Made by a program: the position numbers and the translations under genes | The notes under the pieces: generated by a model | Told to the model about the DNA's origin: nothing | The model's input: only the letters and a program-made list of their open reading frames with translations | Databases searched by the model: none | Source of the DNA: Planococcus liqunii | GTDB lineage: Bacteria > Bacillota > Bacilli > Bacillales_A > Planococcaceae | Direction: 5' to 3' | DNA: 64,000 bases | Assembly (NCBI RefSeq): GCF_030413595.1 | Contig: NZ_CP129238.1 | Span: 3,224,001-3,288,000, forward strand | Shown here: in pieces, positions 8,622 to 17,254 of the stretch | How the letters are laid out: the number at the start of each line of letters is the position of its first letter | Position numbering within the stretch: the stretch's first letter is position 1

Positions 8622-8701
8622 ATTTAGTTCCTCCAGTGTATAAAACACAATTTTTTACGAGCTCTTTCCGTATGAAAGATTATACCATAGCGATTTTCCA
8701 A

Positions 8702-8732
8702 TTGTCGAAACACATAGCTCCTATGTTATAAT
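8702..8732 (+). promoter_or_regulatory. Extended -10 promoter for the dipeptidase gene
   Basis: TGTTATAAT (8724-8732) is a perfect TGn-extended -10. A weak TTGTCG -35 lies 19 bases upstream. The predicted transcript starts about 25 bases before the ATG. Confidence 0.55.
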
Positions 8733-8768
8733 TTTTCCATAATTAAAAAATAGGAATTGAGGGATATA

Positions 8769-10142
8769 ATGAATGCACAAATGATAGACGAATATTTCAA
8801 GAACCACCGGGAAGAACATTTAGAAGAATTGAAAGCATTCTTGCGGATCCCTTCCATCAGCTCATTGTCCGAACATAAAGATGATGTTCGAAAAGGCGCC
8901 GAATGGCTGCGCGATGCCATGGAAAAAGCGGGTCTGGAAAATGCGAAAGTGTTTGAAACTGAAGGGCATCCTGTTGTTTACGCCGACTGGCTTCATGCCG
9001 AAGGCAAACCGACTGTATTGGTTTATGGCCATTACGACGTTCAGCCGGTCGATCCACTGAACCTTTGGGAGACTCCTCCTTTTGATCCGCAAGTCCGCGA
9101 CAACAAATTGTATGCACGCGGAGCGAGCGATGATAAAGGGCAGACCTTTATGCATGTAAAAGCGGTTGAAGCTTTGCTTCAATTGAACGGCGAGCTTCCT
9201 GTGAACATCAAATTCATCGTTGAAGGCGAAGAAGAAATCGGCAGCCCCACACTGCCAAAATACGTTGAACAAAACAAAGAACAACTGAAGGCTGATTTGA
9301 TTGTTATTTCCGATACAGGCATGCAAGGGCCAGGACGTCCGGCAGTTTGCTACGGACTGCGCGGCCTTGCCGGCATCCAGATTGACGTGAAAGGGCCAAA
9401 AGGCGATTTGCATTCCGGACTCTACGGCGGTGCTGTGCAGAACCCGCTACATGCCATCGTTGAGATTCTCCAATCGTTCCGCGATAAAGAAGGCGTCATC
9501 CAAGTAGAAGGCTTTTACGAAGATGTACTGGAAGTATCGGACGAAGAGCGCGCTGAATTTGCGGCTCTGGAATTTAATCTTGAAAAAGAAAAACAGGACT
9601 TGGGCATCACAGATGATTTCGGCGAGAAAGGCTATTCATTTGTTGAACGTACATGGATCCGCCCGACACTCGAAATCAACGGCATCACCGGCGGCTTTTC
9701 CGGGGAAGGCATCAAAACCGTATTGCCCGCAGAAGCCAGCGCGAAAATCACGTGCCGCTTAGTGCCGGATCAGGATCCTGACGATATTGTCGCGAAGCTC
9801 CGCGCACATGTTGAAGCGAATAAACCAGCAGGCGTTACTGTCGAAATCTCTGACTTTGACAAAGGCCAGCCGTTCCTGACGCCTTACGACCATCCAGCCA
9901 TTCAAGCTGCCGGGCGTTCGTACGAAAAAGTCTACAATGTCAAAACTGCTTTTACCCGCATGGGCGGTTCGGTGCCGATTGTCGCTGTATTCGACCAAGT
10001 GCTTGGCTTGCCGGTTGTGTTGATGGGCTTTGGCTTGTCGTCTGAGAACTTCCATGCCCCGAACGAACATTTCCACTTGGAAAACTTCGACAAAGGGCTC
10101 CGCGTCATCAGCGATTACCTGTTCGAAGCAGCAAACTTATAA
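8769..10142 (+). CDS. M20 family zinc dipeptidase
   Basis: A 457-residue cytosolic metallopeptidase. Metal and catalytic motifs of clan MH are in order: YGHYDVQP (first His), GASDDKG (bridging Asp), EGEEEIGS (general-base Glu and metal Glu), ISDTGM (Asp), and FHAPNEHF (last His). The dimerisation lid lies between about residues 185 and 340. Length and motif wording fit the carnosinase/CNDP-like M20A dipeptidases rather than PepV or ArgE. It would cleave small peptides for nitrogen supply. ATG 8769 has GAGGG 6 bases upstream; the longer frame starts at TTG 8757. The gene is monocistronic, with its own terminator. Confidence 0.9.
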   Translation: MNAQMIDEYFKNHREEHLEELKAFLRIPSISSLSEHKDDVRKGAEWLRDAMEKAGLENAKVFETEGHPVVYADWLHAEGKPTVLVYGHYDVQPVDPLNLWETPPFDPQVRDNKLYARGASDDKGQTFMHVKAVEALLQLNGELPVNIKFIVEGEEEIGSPTLPKYVEQNKEQLKADLIVISDTGMQGPGRPAVCYGLRGLAGIQIDVKGPKGDLHSGLYGGAVQNPLHAIVEILQSFRDKEGVIQVEGFYEDVLEVSDEERAEFAALEFNLEKEKQDLGITDDFGEKGYSFVERTWIRPTLEINGITGGFSGEGIKTVLPAEASAKITCRLVPDQDPDDIVAKLRAHVEANKPAGVTVEISDFDKGQPFLTPYDHPAIQAAGRSYEKVYNVKTAFTRMGGSVPIVAVFDQVLGLPVVLMGFGLSSENFHAPNEHFHLENFDKGLRVISDYLFEAANL

Positions 10143-10149
10143 TCAATGG

Positions 10150-10188
10150 AGAAAGGCCTTTCCGATAGCCGGAAAGGCCTTTTCTTTA
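10150..10188 (+). terminator. Terminator after the dipeptidase gene
   Basis: The stem GAAAGGCCTTTCC / GGAAAGGCCTTTTC has a short loop and a T-rich tail. The convergent SDR gene ends 20 bases further on. Confidence 0.85.
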
Positions 10189-10208
10189 TGGTTATCCAGG
10201 CTGGCCAT

Positions 10209-11087
10209 TTACGAAGACATGTAAGCCCCTCCGTTGACGTGAAGGAATTGCCCTGTCATATAGGCGCCGTCAGTAGAAGCCAATAGCACAAAGCTTCCGG
10301 TTAAATCCACCGGCTGTCCGGGCCGGCCAAGCGGCGTGGACTTGCCGAATTCCGCCACTTCTTTTTCTGAATGGCTTGATGCGACGAGCGGCGTCCAGAT
10401 TGGGCCTGGAGCAATGCCGTTCACCCGGACACCATCGGGTGCAAGTTCCTTCGCCATGGCACGCGTAAATGCGACAATGGCGCCTTTTGTCGTGGAATAG
10501 TCCACCTGTCCGGTTTGGCCTGCATACGCATCAATTGAAGACGTGTTGATAATGGAACTGCCCACTTTTAAATGCGGCAGCGCCGCTTTCGTTAAATAAA
10601 ACATCGAAAAAATATTGGTGGCGAAAGTTTTTTGCAATTGTTCTGCCGAAATATCCAAGATGCTTTCCTGACGGTTGGCCCATGCAGCGTTATTGACCAG
10701 AATATCGAGCTGGCCATGAAGTTCGATGACGTCTTCAATCGCTTTTCGGCAAAACACTTCATCTGATATATCGCCTGCATGAAGCGTACAGCGGACATCT
10801 TGCTCTTCAATCAAATGCTTCGTCGCCTCGGCATCGATATGCTCATCGTAGTAAATGATCGCCACATGCGCTCCTTCTTTTGCAAATCCGATAGCCGCCG
10901 CTTTGCCAATGCCGCTGTCTCCGCCTGTAACCACTGCCACTTTGCCGGCCAGCTTGCCGCTTCCTTTGCGGCTCTTCAAATCAAAAACCGGCTGGGGATC
11001 CATTACTTTTTCCAGACCAGGCTTCCTCGACTGGGATTGGGGCGGGATGCCTGCAGCCAAATATTTTTCCTGTGTCAGATCCTCCAT
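10209..11087 (-). CDS. Short-chain dehydrogenase/reductase, YhdF/YdaD type
   Basis: A 292-residue classical SDR with an N-terminal extension of about 45 residues. Cofactor motif VVTGGDSGIGKAAA, NNAA motif (ILVNNAAW), catalytic Ser in INTSSIDAY and YxxxK in YSTTKGA, then APGPIWTPL. The extension with PPQSQSRKPGLEKVMDP is typical of the general-stress SDR group (GSP39-like) in Bacillales. It should reduce or oxidise a small carbonyl or alcohol with NAD(P)(H); the substrate is unknown. ATG 11087 has AAGGAG 9 bases upstream. The longer frame from 11150 is also open. I looked for a sigma-B promoter upstream and found none. Confidence 0.88.
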   Translation of the reverse strand: MEDLTQEKYLAAGIPPQSQSRKPGLEKVMDPQPVFDLKSRKGSGKLAGKVAVVTGGDSGIGKAAAIGFAKEGAHVAIIYYDEHIDAEATKHLIEEQDVRCTLHAGDISDEVFCRKAIEDVIELHGQLDILVNNAAWANRQESILDISAEQLQKTFATNIFSMFYLTKAALPHLKVGSSIINTSSIDAYAGQTGQVDYSTTKGAIVAFTRAMAKELAPDGVRVNGIAPGPIWTPLVASSHSEKEVAEFGKSTPLGRPGQPVDLTGSFVLLASTDGAYMTGQFLHVNGGAYMSS

Positions 11088-11243
11088 CAGTACACGCTCC
11101 TTTTTCTCCTTGCTATACCCGCTTTGCAAAGATTCAACTCGCTTATCCATTTAGCTCCGGTGGATTCGAACGGTGCATAGGGTTTCTTTCTGGCGGGGAA
11201 ACTGGTTAAATAAACTCAACAGCATTTTCCCTGGAGGCGTAGC

Positions 11244-11810
11244 ATGGTCATTTATTGGATTGCGGCTTATATAATCGGTAATATTTTGACAGCGTGGTGG
11301 ATTGGCAAATGGAAAGGAATCGATTTGCGAAAAGAACGGAGCGGCAACCTCGGCGCCCGGAATGCCGGAGCCGTTATCGGCAAATCGGCATTTGTCCTGA
11401 CATTTTTAGGGGATGCGGCTAAAGGGTCGGTTGTCGTGGCGATCGGCCATTTAGCCGGATTCGAAGAATGGGTAGTTGCGGTTGGCGGCCTTTCCGTAAT
11501 TTGCGGACATCTTTTTCCGCTTTGGCTAAAAGGGCGCGGAGGCAAAGGCATTGCAACGTTTATTGGCGTCAGCTTGTCATTAACACCGTTCTTTTTTCTG
11601 GTTATGTTCCTGGCTTTCGCCCTTTTCTTCCCTGTCCTGAAAAGTGCGACATTGACCATGTTGATCAGCTACGCAGCATTTTTCTGTGCCTTAGCCTTCA
11701 ATGAAGGCTGGATGGATTACTGGCCGCTTGGTTTAGCCGTTATCCTGATTCTCATTAAACATCAGGCAGATATCCAGGAATCATTTCAAAACCGTTTTTC
11801 GAAACCATAA
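11244..11810 (+). CDS. PlsY-like glycerol-3-phosphate acyltransferase (first paralog)
   Basis: A 188-residue integral membrane protein with about five helices. The PlsY signatures are present: SGNLGARNAG (motif 1, G3P/acyl-phosphate site), GHLFPLWLKGRGGKGIAT (motif 2, glycine-rich), and a late LILIKH in place of the usual R/K-H-x-x-N-I motif 3. PlsY transfers an acyl group from acyl-phosphate to glycerol-3-phosphate to make lysophosphatidate. A second PlsY-like gene is at 62357. Bacillales normally keep their principal plsY near parC/parE, so these two are probably accessory paralogs. GGAGG lies 6 bases before the ATG. Confidence 0.82.
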   Translation: MVIYWIAAYIIGNILTAWWIGKWKGIDLRKERSGNLGARNAGAVIGKSAFVLTFLGDAAKGSVVVAIGHLAGFEEWVVAVGGLSVICGHLFPLWLKGRGGKGIATFIGVSLSLTPFFFLVMFLAFALFFPVLKSATLTMLISYAAFFCALAFNEGWMDYWPLGLAVILILIKHQADIQESFQNRFSKP

Positions 11811-11944
11811 GGGCTAGAAAATGGCTAAAGATTTTACACCTGCGGGAAGATGTGCCTTTTTTCTGCACCCATTTGTCTATCGAAGGGTCTCTATACGTGT
11901 TATAGTTTAATTATTCAAAATAATTTTATGATAGGATGGCTAAA

Positions 11945-12799
11945 ATGAAAAAACCAATAGCATGGGTAATGGACACGACTGGATACGTTACGGAAGAATT
12001 TAAAGCTCATCCAGATGTTTATATTGTGCCGCTCAACATCCATTTTGGCACGGAAGAATTTATTGATGGCGTAGATCTAAGCAATTCTCAGCTGTACGAA
12101 CGCATCAAAAAGGCGACCGATTTCCCCAAGACTTCTCAGCCCGCTGCCGGCAAATTTGCGGAGCTGTATGAAAAACTGCAGGAAGAGTATGAATGTGCCA
12201 TTGCCGTCCACGCGTCGGCCAAACTAAGCGGCACGATTGCTTCATCAACTGCAGGAGCGGAAATGACCGGCTTTAAAGTTTTTGCTGTCGATTCTTTGGC
12301 ATTGTCCTATGGTTTGTCCGGTCTGATTGAACGGGGCATGACACTTGCTGCAGGCGGCATGGAAGCAGAAGATATCGCCGCACAGCTCGAACTGGAAACA
12401 AAAAATTTCCGGAATTACATTTTAATCGGCAATTTATCGCAATTGTATAAAGGCGGTCGCATGAGCGGTGCCCAATATTATTTAGGAAGCCTTCTAAAAG
12501 TAAAACCGATCGTCCAACTTAGTGCTGAAGGAGAGTTGGTGCCGATCGACAAAGTGCGCTCTCATAAAAAAGCGGTACAGTATTTAATCGACCACGCCAA
12601 AGCGGATCACGAAAAATTTGGAATCGATACATTCCAGGTCATGCATGGAAATGTGCACGCTGAAGCCGAAAGCTTTAAGCAGGAAATCTTGAAGTTTAAT
12701 CCGCAAGCTGAAGTCCAGATTGGTGATTTAAGTTCTTCGCTTGCCGTCCATGCCGGCGAAGGGACCATTGCACTGATGTGGAGAAGGCCCGTAAAGTAA
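11945..12799 (+). CDS. DegV family fatty-acid-binding protein
   Basis: A 284-residue cytosolic protein with the two-domain DegV fold. It opens with a DTTGYVTEEF motif and then has PLNIHFG, FPKTSQPAAGKF (the TSQP loop) and SGTIASS, all lining the fatty-acid pocket, plus LYKGGRMSGA in the second domain. Family members bind a free fatty acid and, in Gram-positives, can act as FakB subunits delivering it to the kinase FakA. No fakA is in the window. ATG 11945 is chosen over 11936 because AGGATGG lies 5 bases upstream. A TGTTATAGT extended -10 sits at 11898-11906. Confidence 0.9.
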   Translation: MKKPIAWVMDTTGYVTEEFKAHPDVYIVPLNIHFGTEEFIDGVDLSNSQLYERIKKATDFPKTSQPAAGKFAELYEKLQEEYECAIAVHASAKLSGTIASSTAGAEMTGFKVFAVDSLALSYGLSGLIERGMTLAAGGMEAEDIAAQLELETKNFRNYILIGNLSQLYKGGRMSGAQYYLGSLLKVKPIVQLSAEGELVPIDKVRSHKKAVQYLIDHAKADHEKFGIDTFQVMHGNVHAEAESFKQEILKFNPQAEVQIGDLSSSLAVHAGEGTIALMWRRPVK

Positions 12800-12912
12800 C
12801 AGCATTAAAGAATCAGGGGAATAGGCTATCCCCTTTCCCCAATTTCTAATACAAATTTTACAAGCAGTTGTTCTGATAAAATAGAAGTAGAGTGATGAGC
12901 GAGGTGGATTTA

Positions 12913-13932
12913 ATGCAGCATGTAGAACGGGAACTTACAGAACACGTAATGCTTTGTGATGCAAAAGGCCAATTAAATCCGGGCGCTATTGGATATGCAC
13001 GCCAACCCTTCGTTGTCAGCAATCTGCGCGGCAATTTCATGAGAAAGAAAAAGTGGAATTACTGGTGTGTTTTTGGTGAGGAAATTTTGTTTTCTGCGAC
13101 CATAAGCCACTTGGATTACGCGACGGTCTGCTTCGTTTATCTGTTAAACTACGAAACGCAGCGGTTTCATGAAAAAACCATTGTCGTACCTTTTACCCGC
13201 CAGCTGAAATTGTCCGATAAAGTACTTGACGCTTGCCATTTCTTTCACGGTGATATGGCCATCCAAATTGATTACCAGCAGCATAAGACACATCTCCAAG
13301 TAAATGTAGCAGATTTTGACGGCGAAGCGCTTCATGCTTCTTTCGATATCCAGCATCCTGAAACGTATGATTCGCTAAACGTTGTCATTCCCTGGAACCG
13401 GCAAACATTTCAATTTACTGGAAAACACTTGTCATTGCCTGCTTCAGGGACGGTAAGAATCGGCAATCAGCAATTTGAATTCGAACCTGAATACAGTTTT
13501 GCAGTCCTGGACTATGGACGCGGCGTCTGGCCGCGGGAATCTTCCTGGAACTGGGCGATGGCCTCGCAGCGCTCGCTTGGGCGATCAATCGGACTTAATT
13601 TCGGCGGCAAATGGACAGACGGCACCGGCATGACGGAAAATGCATTTTTCGTCAACGGGAAAATGACTAAAATTCATGAAGACGTGCTGTTTCATTACAA
13701 TCGGGAAAATTATAAGGAACCATGGCTGATTCATACGAAATTCTCCGATGATGTTAAATTAACGTTCACACCGTTTTTCGAACGCGTTTCCATCAGTGAT
13801 ATGAAATTGGTAAAGTCCGAAGTCCATCAGCTGTTTGGCTATTATAACGGCTATGTCCGTTATCCGGACGGAAAAAAAGTAAAAATCCTTGAAGTGCTCG
13901 GGTCAATTGAAGAACATTACGCAAAATGGTAA
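12913..13932 (+). CDS. DUF2804 family protein
   Basis: A 339-residue soluble protein without signal peptide or membrane helices. The family is recognised from the early CDAKGQLNPGAIGYARQP segment, the RKKKWNYWCVFG segment, and the late RGVWPRESSWNWA and GLNFGGKWTDGTG motifs. DUF2804 proteins have a beta-rich fold related to carotenoid- and lipid-modifying hydratases, but no reaction is established to my knowledge. ATG 12913 has GAGGTGG 5 bases upstream; the longer frame begins at 12892. It shares a long bidirectional terminator with the next, convergent gene. Confidence 0.85.
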   Translation: MQHVERELTEHVMLCDAKGQLNPGAIGYARQPFVVSNLRGNFMRKKKWNYWCVFGEEILFSATISHLDYATVCFVYLLNYETQRFHEKTIVVPFTRQLKLSDKVLDACHFFHGDMAIQIDYQQHKTHLQVNVADFDGEALHASFDIQHPETYDSLNVVIPWNRQTFQFTGKHLSLPASGTVRIGNQQFEFEPEYSFAVLDYGRGVWPRESSWNWAMASQRSLGRSIGLNFGGKWTDGTGMTENAFFVNGKMTKIHEDVLFHYNRENYKEPWLIHTKFSDDVKLTFTPFFERVSISDMKLVKSEVHQLFGYYNGYVRYPDGKKVKILEVLGSIEEHYAKW

Positions 13933-14016
13933 AAGAGGCACAATGGCAGCTCTCCCGCAAAGTGAGTTTTTCAACTCCGGCTTTTTGGGTGCAGCACCAT
14001 TGCGCCTCTTTTTATT
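13931..14016. terminator. Bidirectional terminator between DUF2804 gene and glycerophosphodiesterase
   Basis: A long hairpin: AAAGAGGCACAATGG (13932-13946) pairs with CCATTGCGCCTCTTT (13997-14011) with one mismatch. An inner loop of about 50 bases holds a smaller hairpin (GGAGTTGAAAAACTC type). T-runs occur on both strands. Confidence 0.8.
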
Positions 14017-14725
14017 TTAGTTCATTCAGCATTCTCTCGGGATAATCGGTGAAAATGCCGTGCACGCCGATTTTCTGGAGTTCCTGGGCATAGTCGAGGC
14101 TATTGACTGTCCAGACATAGACAATCGCCCCTTTCTGCAATGCATTCGTCGTCATTTTCCGAAAAGCTGAAGGCAATGAAACGTGAAGGCGATTCGTTCC
14201 GATGACGCGGGCGTAATCGTAAATATCCACATAAATTTGAGACGTGATAATAGCAGAGTCTAAATCCGTTTCCAGGCAAACTTTCTGGACATCCTCGTGA
14301 TTGAAGGAGGAAATAAGCAACCGGTCCAGCATTCCTTTTTTCGTCGCCAGGTTGATGACTTTATCCACTAATCCATCGTATGGGAAAATATCCGATTTGA
14401 TTTCAATATTCAATCGGTGTGGGGTGTCTTGAAATACGTCCATGACTTCGTCAAGAGTAGGAATGCGTTCCCCGCTCCATTCATCTGAAAACCAGGAACC
14501 GCAGTCGTAACTTTGCAGTTCATCGAGCATTTTGTCTTTGACATAGCCTTTCCCGTCCGTTGTCCGGTTGATTTTTTCATCGTGGATAACGACCATTTTG
14601 CCGTCCTTCGTCAATTGAACATCTATTTCGACGCCGTCGATCGGCAACTTTGCGGCTGCCCGAAAAGCAGCCAATGTATTTTCCGGGTAGGTCCCTGAAC
14701 ACCCTCTGTGTGCATAAATCTTCAT
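14012..14725 (-). CDS. Glycerophosphodiester phosphodiesterase
   Basis: A 237-residue TIM-barrel enzyme with no signal peptide, so it is probably cytosolic. The start reads MKIYAHRGCSGTYPENT, giving the catalytic His-Arg (HRG) and the metal Glu-Asn. VEIDVQLTKDG and VVIHDEKINRTTDG give the metal Glu/Asp and second catalytic His. The C-terminus has VYVWTVN and GIFTDYPE. It hydrolyses glycerophosphodiesters to glycerol-3-phosphate and an alcohol, recycling lipid head groups. It is downstream of kynA by 11 bases and is probably co-transcribed, although the functions are unrelated. The ribosome site is AGGAGG. Confidence 0.92.
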   Translation of the reverse strand: MKIYAHRGCSGTYPENTLAAFRAAAKLPIDGVEIDVQLTKDGKMVVIHDEKINRTTDGKGYVKDKMLDELQSYDCGSWFSDEWSGERIPTLDEVMDVFQDTPHRLNIEIKSDIFPYDGLVDKVINLATKKGMLDRLLISSFNHEDVQKVCLETDLDSAIITSQIYVDIYDYARVIGTNRLHVSLPSAFRKMTTNALQKGAIVYVWTVNSLDYAQELQKIGVHGIFTDYPERMLNELK

Positions 14726-14736
14726 GTCTTATCCTC

Positions 14737-15591
14737 CTAAATCTCTGTCCGCAGTTCCCAAAGTTCCGGGAAAAAGTAATGGTCCAGCACTTTTTTCAAA
14801 TAATGGACGCCTGATGAGCCTCCGGTTCCCTGCCTGAAGCCAATAATGCGCTCAACGGTTTTCATATGGCGGAATCGCCATTGCTGCAGGCTGTCTTCAA
14901 TATCCACAAGTTTTTCTGCCAACTGATACAGCTCCCAGTAAGACTCCGTATCCTGATAAACGGCTTTCCATGCTTGCTTAACACTGTCATTGCTTTCGTA
15001 AACCGTTGTAATGTCCCGGTCCAGCAGTTCCGGATCTATCCCAAAGCCGCTTCTGGCCAGCTTTTGAATAGCGGCATCATAAAGGCCGGGCTTTCGGAAT
15101 GCTGAAAGAAGCTGCTGGTGGAGCTCTTTTTCTTTTTCATAAATTTTTAGTACATGTTTTGTTTTATACCCTAAAGCGAACTCAATCATGCGGTATTGAT
15201 AAGATTGAAAGCCGCTCGCATTTCCAAGGGCGTTCCGGAACTTCAAATAATCGGTCGGAGTCATGGTTGCCAGCACGTCCCACCCTTGAATAATCTGAGA
15301 CTGGATTCTTGAAACCCTGGCTAATTGCTTAAACGCCGGCTGCAAATCATCCCTTTTGATGCAGTCGATCGCAGATTGCAATTCGTGCAAAATCAGCTTC
15401 ATCCACAATTCAGAGACCTGATGAATAATGATGAACAAAGTTTCGTCATGCTGGCCGCTTACCGGAATTTGGGCAGAGAGCAACTTGTCCAGCTGCAAAT
15501 ACTCTCCGTATGTCATATTTCCCTCGAAATCTGTATGGATTCCTTTTTCAGAAGCTGCTGCAATGTTTTGGCCGTTGGTGTAATCTTTCAT
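14737..15591 (-). CDS. kynA: Tryptophan 2,3-dioxygenase
   Basis: A 284-residue haem enzyme. Motifs include [14 protein letters not shown] near the start, [19 protein letters not shown] (containing the distal substrate-pocket His), [18 protein letters not shown] (substrate-carboxylate Arg, and the proximal haem His in the final H), and the terminal FPELW. It opens the indole ring of L-tryptophan to N-formylkynurenine, the first step of kynurenine-route degradation. No kynB or kynU is adjacent, which is unusual. ATG 15591 has GGAG 8 bases upstream. An alternative ATG at 15615, with its own GGAG, adds MSPNGAVI. Confidence 0.93.
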   Translation of the reverse strand: MKDYTNGQNIAAASEKGIHTDFEGNMTYGEYLQLDKLLSAQIPVSGQHDETLFIIIHQVSELWMKLILHELQSAIDCIKRDDLQPAFKQLARVSRIQSQIIQGWDVLATMTPTDYLKFRNALGNASGFQSYQYRMIEFALGYKTKHVLKIYEKEKELHQQLLSAFRKPGLYDAAIQKLARSGFGIDPELLDRDITTVYESNDSVKQAWKAVYQDTESYWELYQLAEKLVDIEDSLQQWRFRHMKTVERIIGFRQGTGGSSGVHYLKKVLDHYFFPELWELRTEI

Positions 15592-15710
15592 GATCACCGC
15601 TCCATTCGGGCTCATCTTTTTCTATCTCCGCTCAGCTCCATGCAACGATTAAAAATAGGGAATTCGGGAATACAGAATTTAACTAATTTAATTGTGAAAG
15701 GATGACTTCT

Positions 15711-16220
15711 ATGACCTTCAAGAAAACATCTGTCCTGACAGCATTGCTGCTTTCTTCCACACTCGCCCTGTCAGCCTGCGGCGAAAGCGATGAAGTAAAC
15801 GAACCTGTCGGCAACGAATCTCAAACGGATCCGGCACCCGGTTCAGGAGATGCCTCCCCTGGCGGCGGAACCGATGAAGAAAGCATTGGCGGCGATACAT
15901 TCGGCTTTACCGAGTTTAGCGTAGATGTGGATTATCCCGACCAGGATGACGCCATTGATATCAGTTATGAAGAAGACCGTGACAATATAGAAGCCAGTTA
16001 CGAAAACAAATTAGAGAATCAGAATTTAGCCGGAGATGAAGCTATGGATGAAATTGAACCGGTTTTCCAGACCCTTGATTTAACTTCGGATATGACTGAT
16101 GAAGAAGCCATCGAATCAGTGGTAGGCGGTTTTGGCATTGAAGCAGGCTACAAAACGATTGAAATAGACGTCCGGTTCTCCGACGGCACGGAAAAAGAAT
16201 TTAAAGGCAAAGGAAACTGA
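15711..16220 (+). CDS. YusW-like secreted lipoprotein
   Basis: A 169-residue protein with a lipoprotein signal: a charged start, a hydrophobic stretch and the lipobox LALSAC, so the mature protein begins at Cys near residue 23 and is membrane-anchored outside. A low-complexity Gly/Pro/Asp/Glu linker follows (about 25-60). An acidic domain of about 100 residues then carries EIEPVFQTLDLTSDMTDEEA and YKTIEIDVRFSDGTEKEF, which resembles the YusW domain. Function is unknown. ATG 15711 is preferred over 15702 because AAAGGA lies 8 bases upstream of it. Confidence 0.78.
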   Translation: MTFKKTSVLTALLLSSTLALSACGESDEVNEPVGNESQTDPAPGSGDASPGGGTDEESIGGDTFGFTEFSVDVDYPDQDDAIDISYEEDRDNIEASYENKLENQNLAGDEAMDEIEPVFQTLDLTSDMTDEEAIESVVGGFGIEAGYKTIEIDVRFSDGTEKEFKGKGN

Positions 16221-16230
16221 TTCCGCCACT

Positions 16231-16259
16231 TGCCATCTGCCTCAGCAGATGGTTTTTTT
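16231..16259 (+). terminator. Terminator of the YusW-like gene
   Basis: Stem CCATCTGC (16233-16240) and GCAGATGG (16245-16252) with a CTCA loop, followed by seven Ts. Confidence 0.9.
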
Positions 16260-16269
16260 GTTGGATGGA

Positions 16270-17109
16270 TTAAACCCGTTTCCAATAAGCGATGGTATTG
16301 ATGGGCTGAAAACCTGCTTTTTCGTAGACGTTTAACGCATTGTTATCCGTTTCGACATCAAGCAGCACTTGCTGTTTGCCTTTTTGATGCGCCAGATTCC
16401 GGCTCCATGCCAAAAAGGCCTGGCCGTATCCTTTTCCCTGTTCTTCAGGATGGACGGCAAATGCAGTTACCCAGAGCGCATCTTCTTCTGCCACCAAGGT
16501 TGCTGTCGCCACTAGTTTTCCTTCTTTTTTCATCAGCCAGACATCTCTTCCCGCTTCTTCCAAGTTATGCGTAATCACCGGGATTACTTCTTCGTCAAAA
16601 GCTGCCCGCAAAAGTGACTCCAGTTCTTCCCGTTCTTCGTTAAACTGCGTTACCGATACGCCTTCAGGTAAATCCACGGTTTCCAAAGACTCTACGCCCA
16701 GCTGGATTTCCTTGAAGTCTTCGCTATAGCCCAAACTCGCAAGAAACCCTGCCGCTTCCTTATCTTCAATAAAAGCTGCCAATTCGCTCTCGGCTTCGCG
16801 CTGCGAGTGCCCGTGATGAATGCCTTCAGCAAGTGCAGATCCAATGGACTGCCTGCGGTAATCCGGATGGACAACTGCCGACCATTCGTAATGATGAAGG
16901 CCGATGATGTCAACGGAAGTTGCAAATCCGATCAATTCCCCGTCATCACTATATGCGACAACGGCAAACCCGCGGCTATGGGGCTGATCCCACACCGGTT
17001 CTTGGAGCACTACGCTGTAATCTTTCTGAAATAGAGCCAGTAATTTTTTCATATCGCTAATTGTTTGTGAATCCAGCGGAAATGATTCAATAGACAGGGA
17101 AATATTCAT
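16270..17109 (-). CDS. Tandem GNAT-domain N-acetyltransferase
   Basis: A 279-residue protein with two GNAT folds. The first (about 1-145) has HYEWSAVVHPDYRRQSIGSA, an R-x-x-x-G-x-A acetyl-CoA loop. The second (about 150-279) has WVTAFAVHPEEQGKGYGQAF, the canonical Q-x-x-G-x-G/A loop, then LLDVETDNNALNVYEKAGF. Only the second copy has the full consensus, so it may be the catalytic half. It would move an acetyl group from acetyl-CoA to an amine; the acceptor cannot be inferred. It is a single gene, transcribed against both neighbours. Confidence 0.88.
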   Translation of the reverse strand: MNISLSIESFPLDSQTISDMKKLLALFQKDYSVVLQEPVWDQPHSRGFAVVAYSDDGELIGFATSVDIIGLHHYEWSAVVHPDYRRQSIGSALAEGIHHGHSQREAESELAAFIEDKEAAGFLASLGYSEDFKEIQLGVESLETVDLPEGVSVTQFNEEREELESLLRAAFDEEVIPVITHNLEEAGRDVWLMKKEGKLVATATLVAEEDALWVTAFAVHPEEQGKGYGQAFLAWSRNLAHQKGKQQVLLDVETDNNALNVYEKAGFQPINTIAYWKRV

Positions 17110-17191
17110 ATTCCACCAACCTTTCTAGTATTATTTTCATCCTAACATATGATGACAGAATTGACCGTTTTTTTACCGTTCTGTATCAACC

Positions 17192-17216
17192 GTTTATACG
17201 GCTTAAGGTTGGGATA
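17192..17216 (+). promoter_or_regulatory. Candidate sigma-B promoter
   Basis: GTTTAT (17192-17197), a 13-base spacer, then GGGATA (17211-17216). This fits the Bacillus general-stress consensus GTTTAA-N12-15-GGGTAT with a change in each box. It is about 40 bases before the TTG of the acyltransferase. It is a match by eye only. Confidence 0.4.
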
Positions 17217-17254
17217 TACTAAATTGGTTAGTTTTAAATTCGGAGGTCATCGTC

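Noticed and set aside
11087..11244. Sigma-B promoter for the general-stress-type SDR gene
   Set aside because: GTTT-like strings occur, but no GGGWAW box is found at 12-15 bases in the right orientation.
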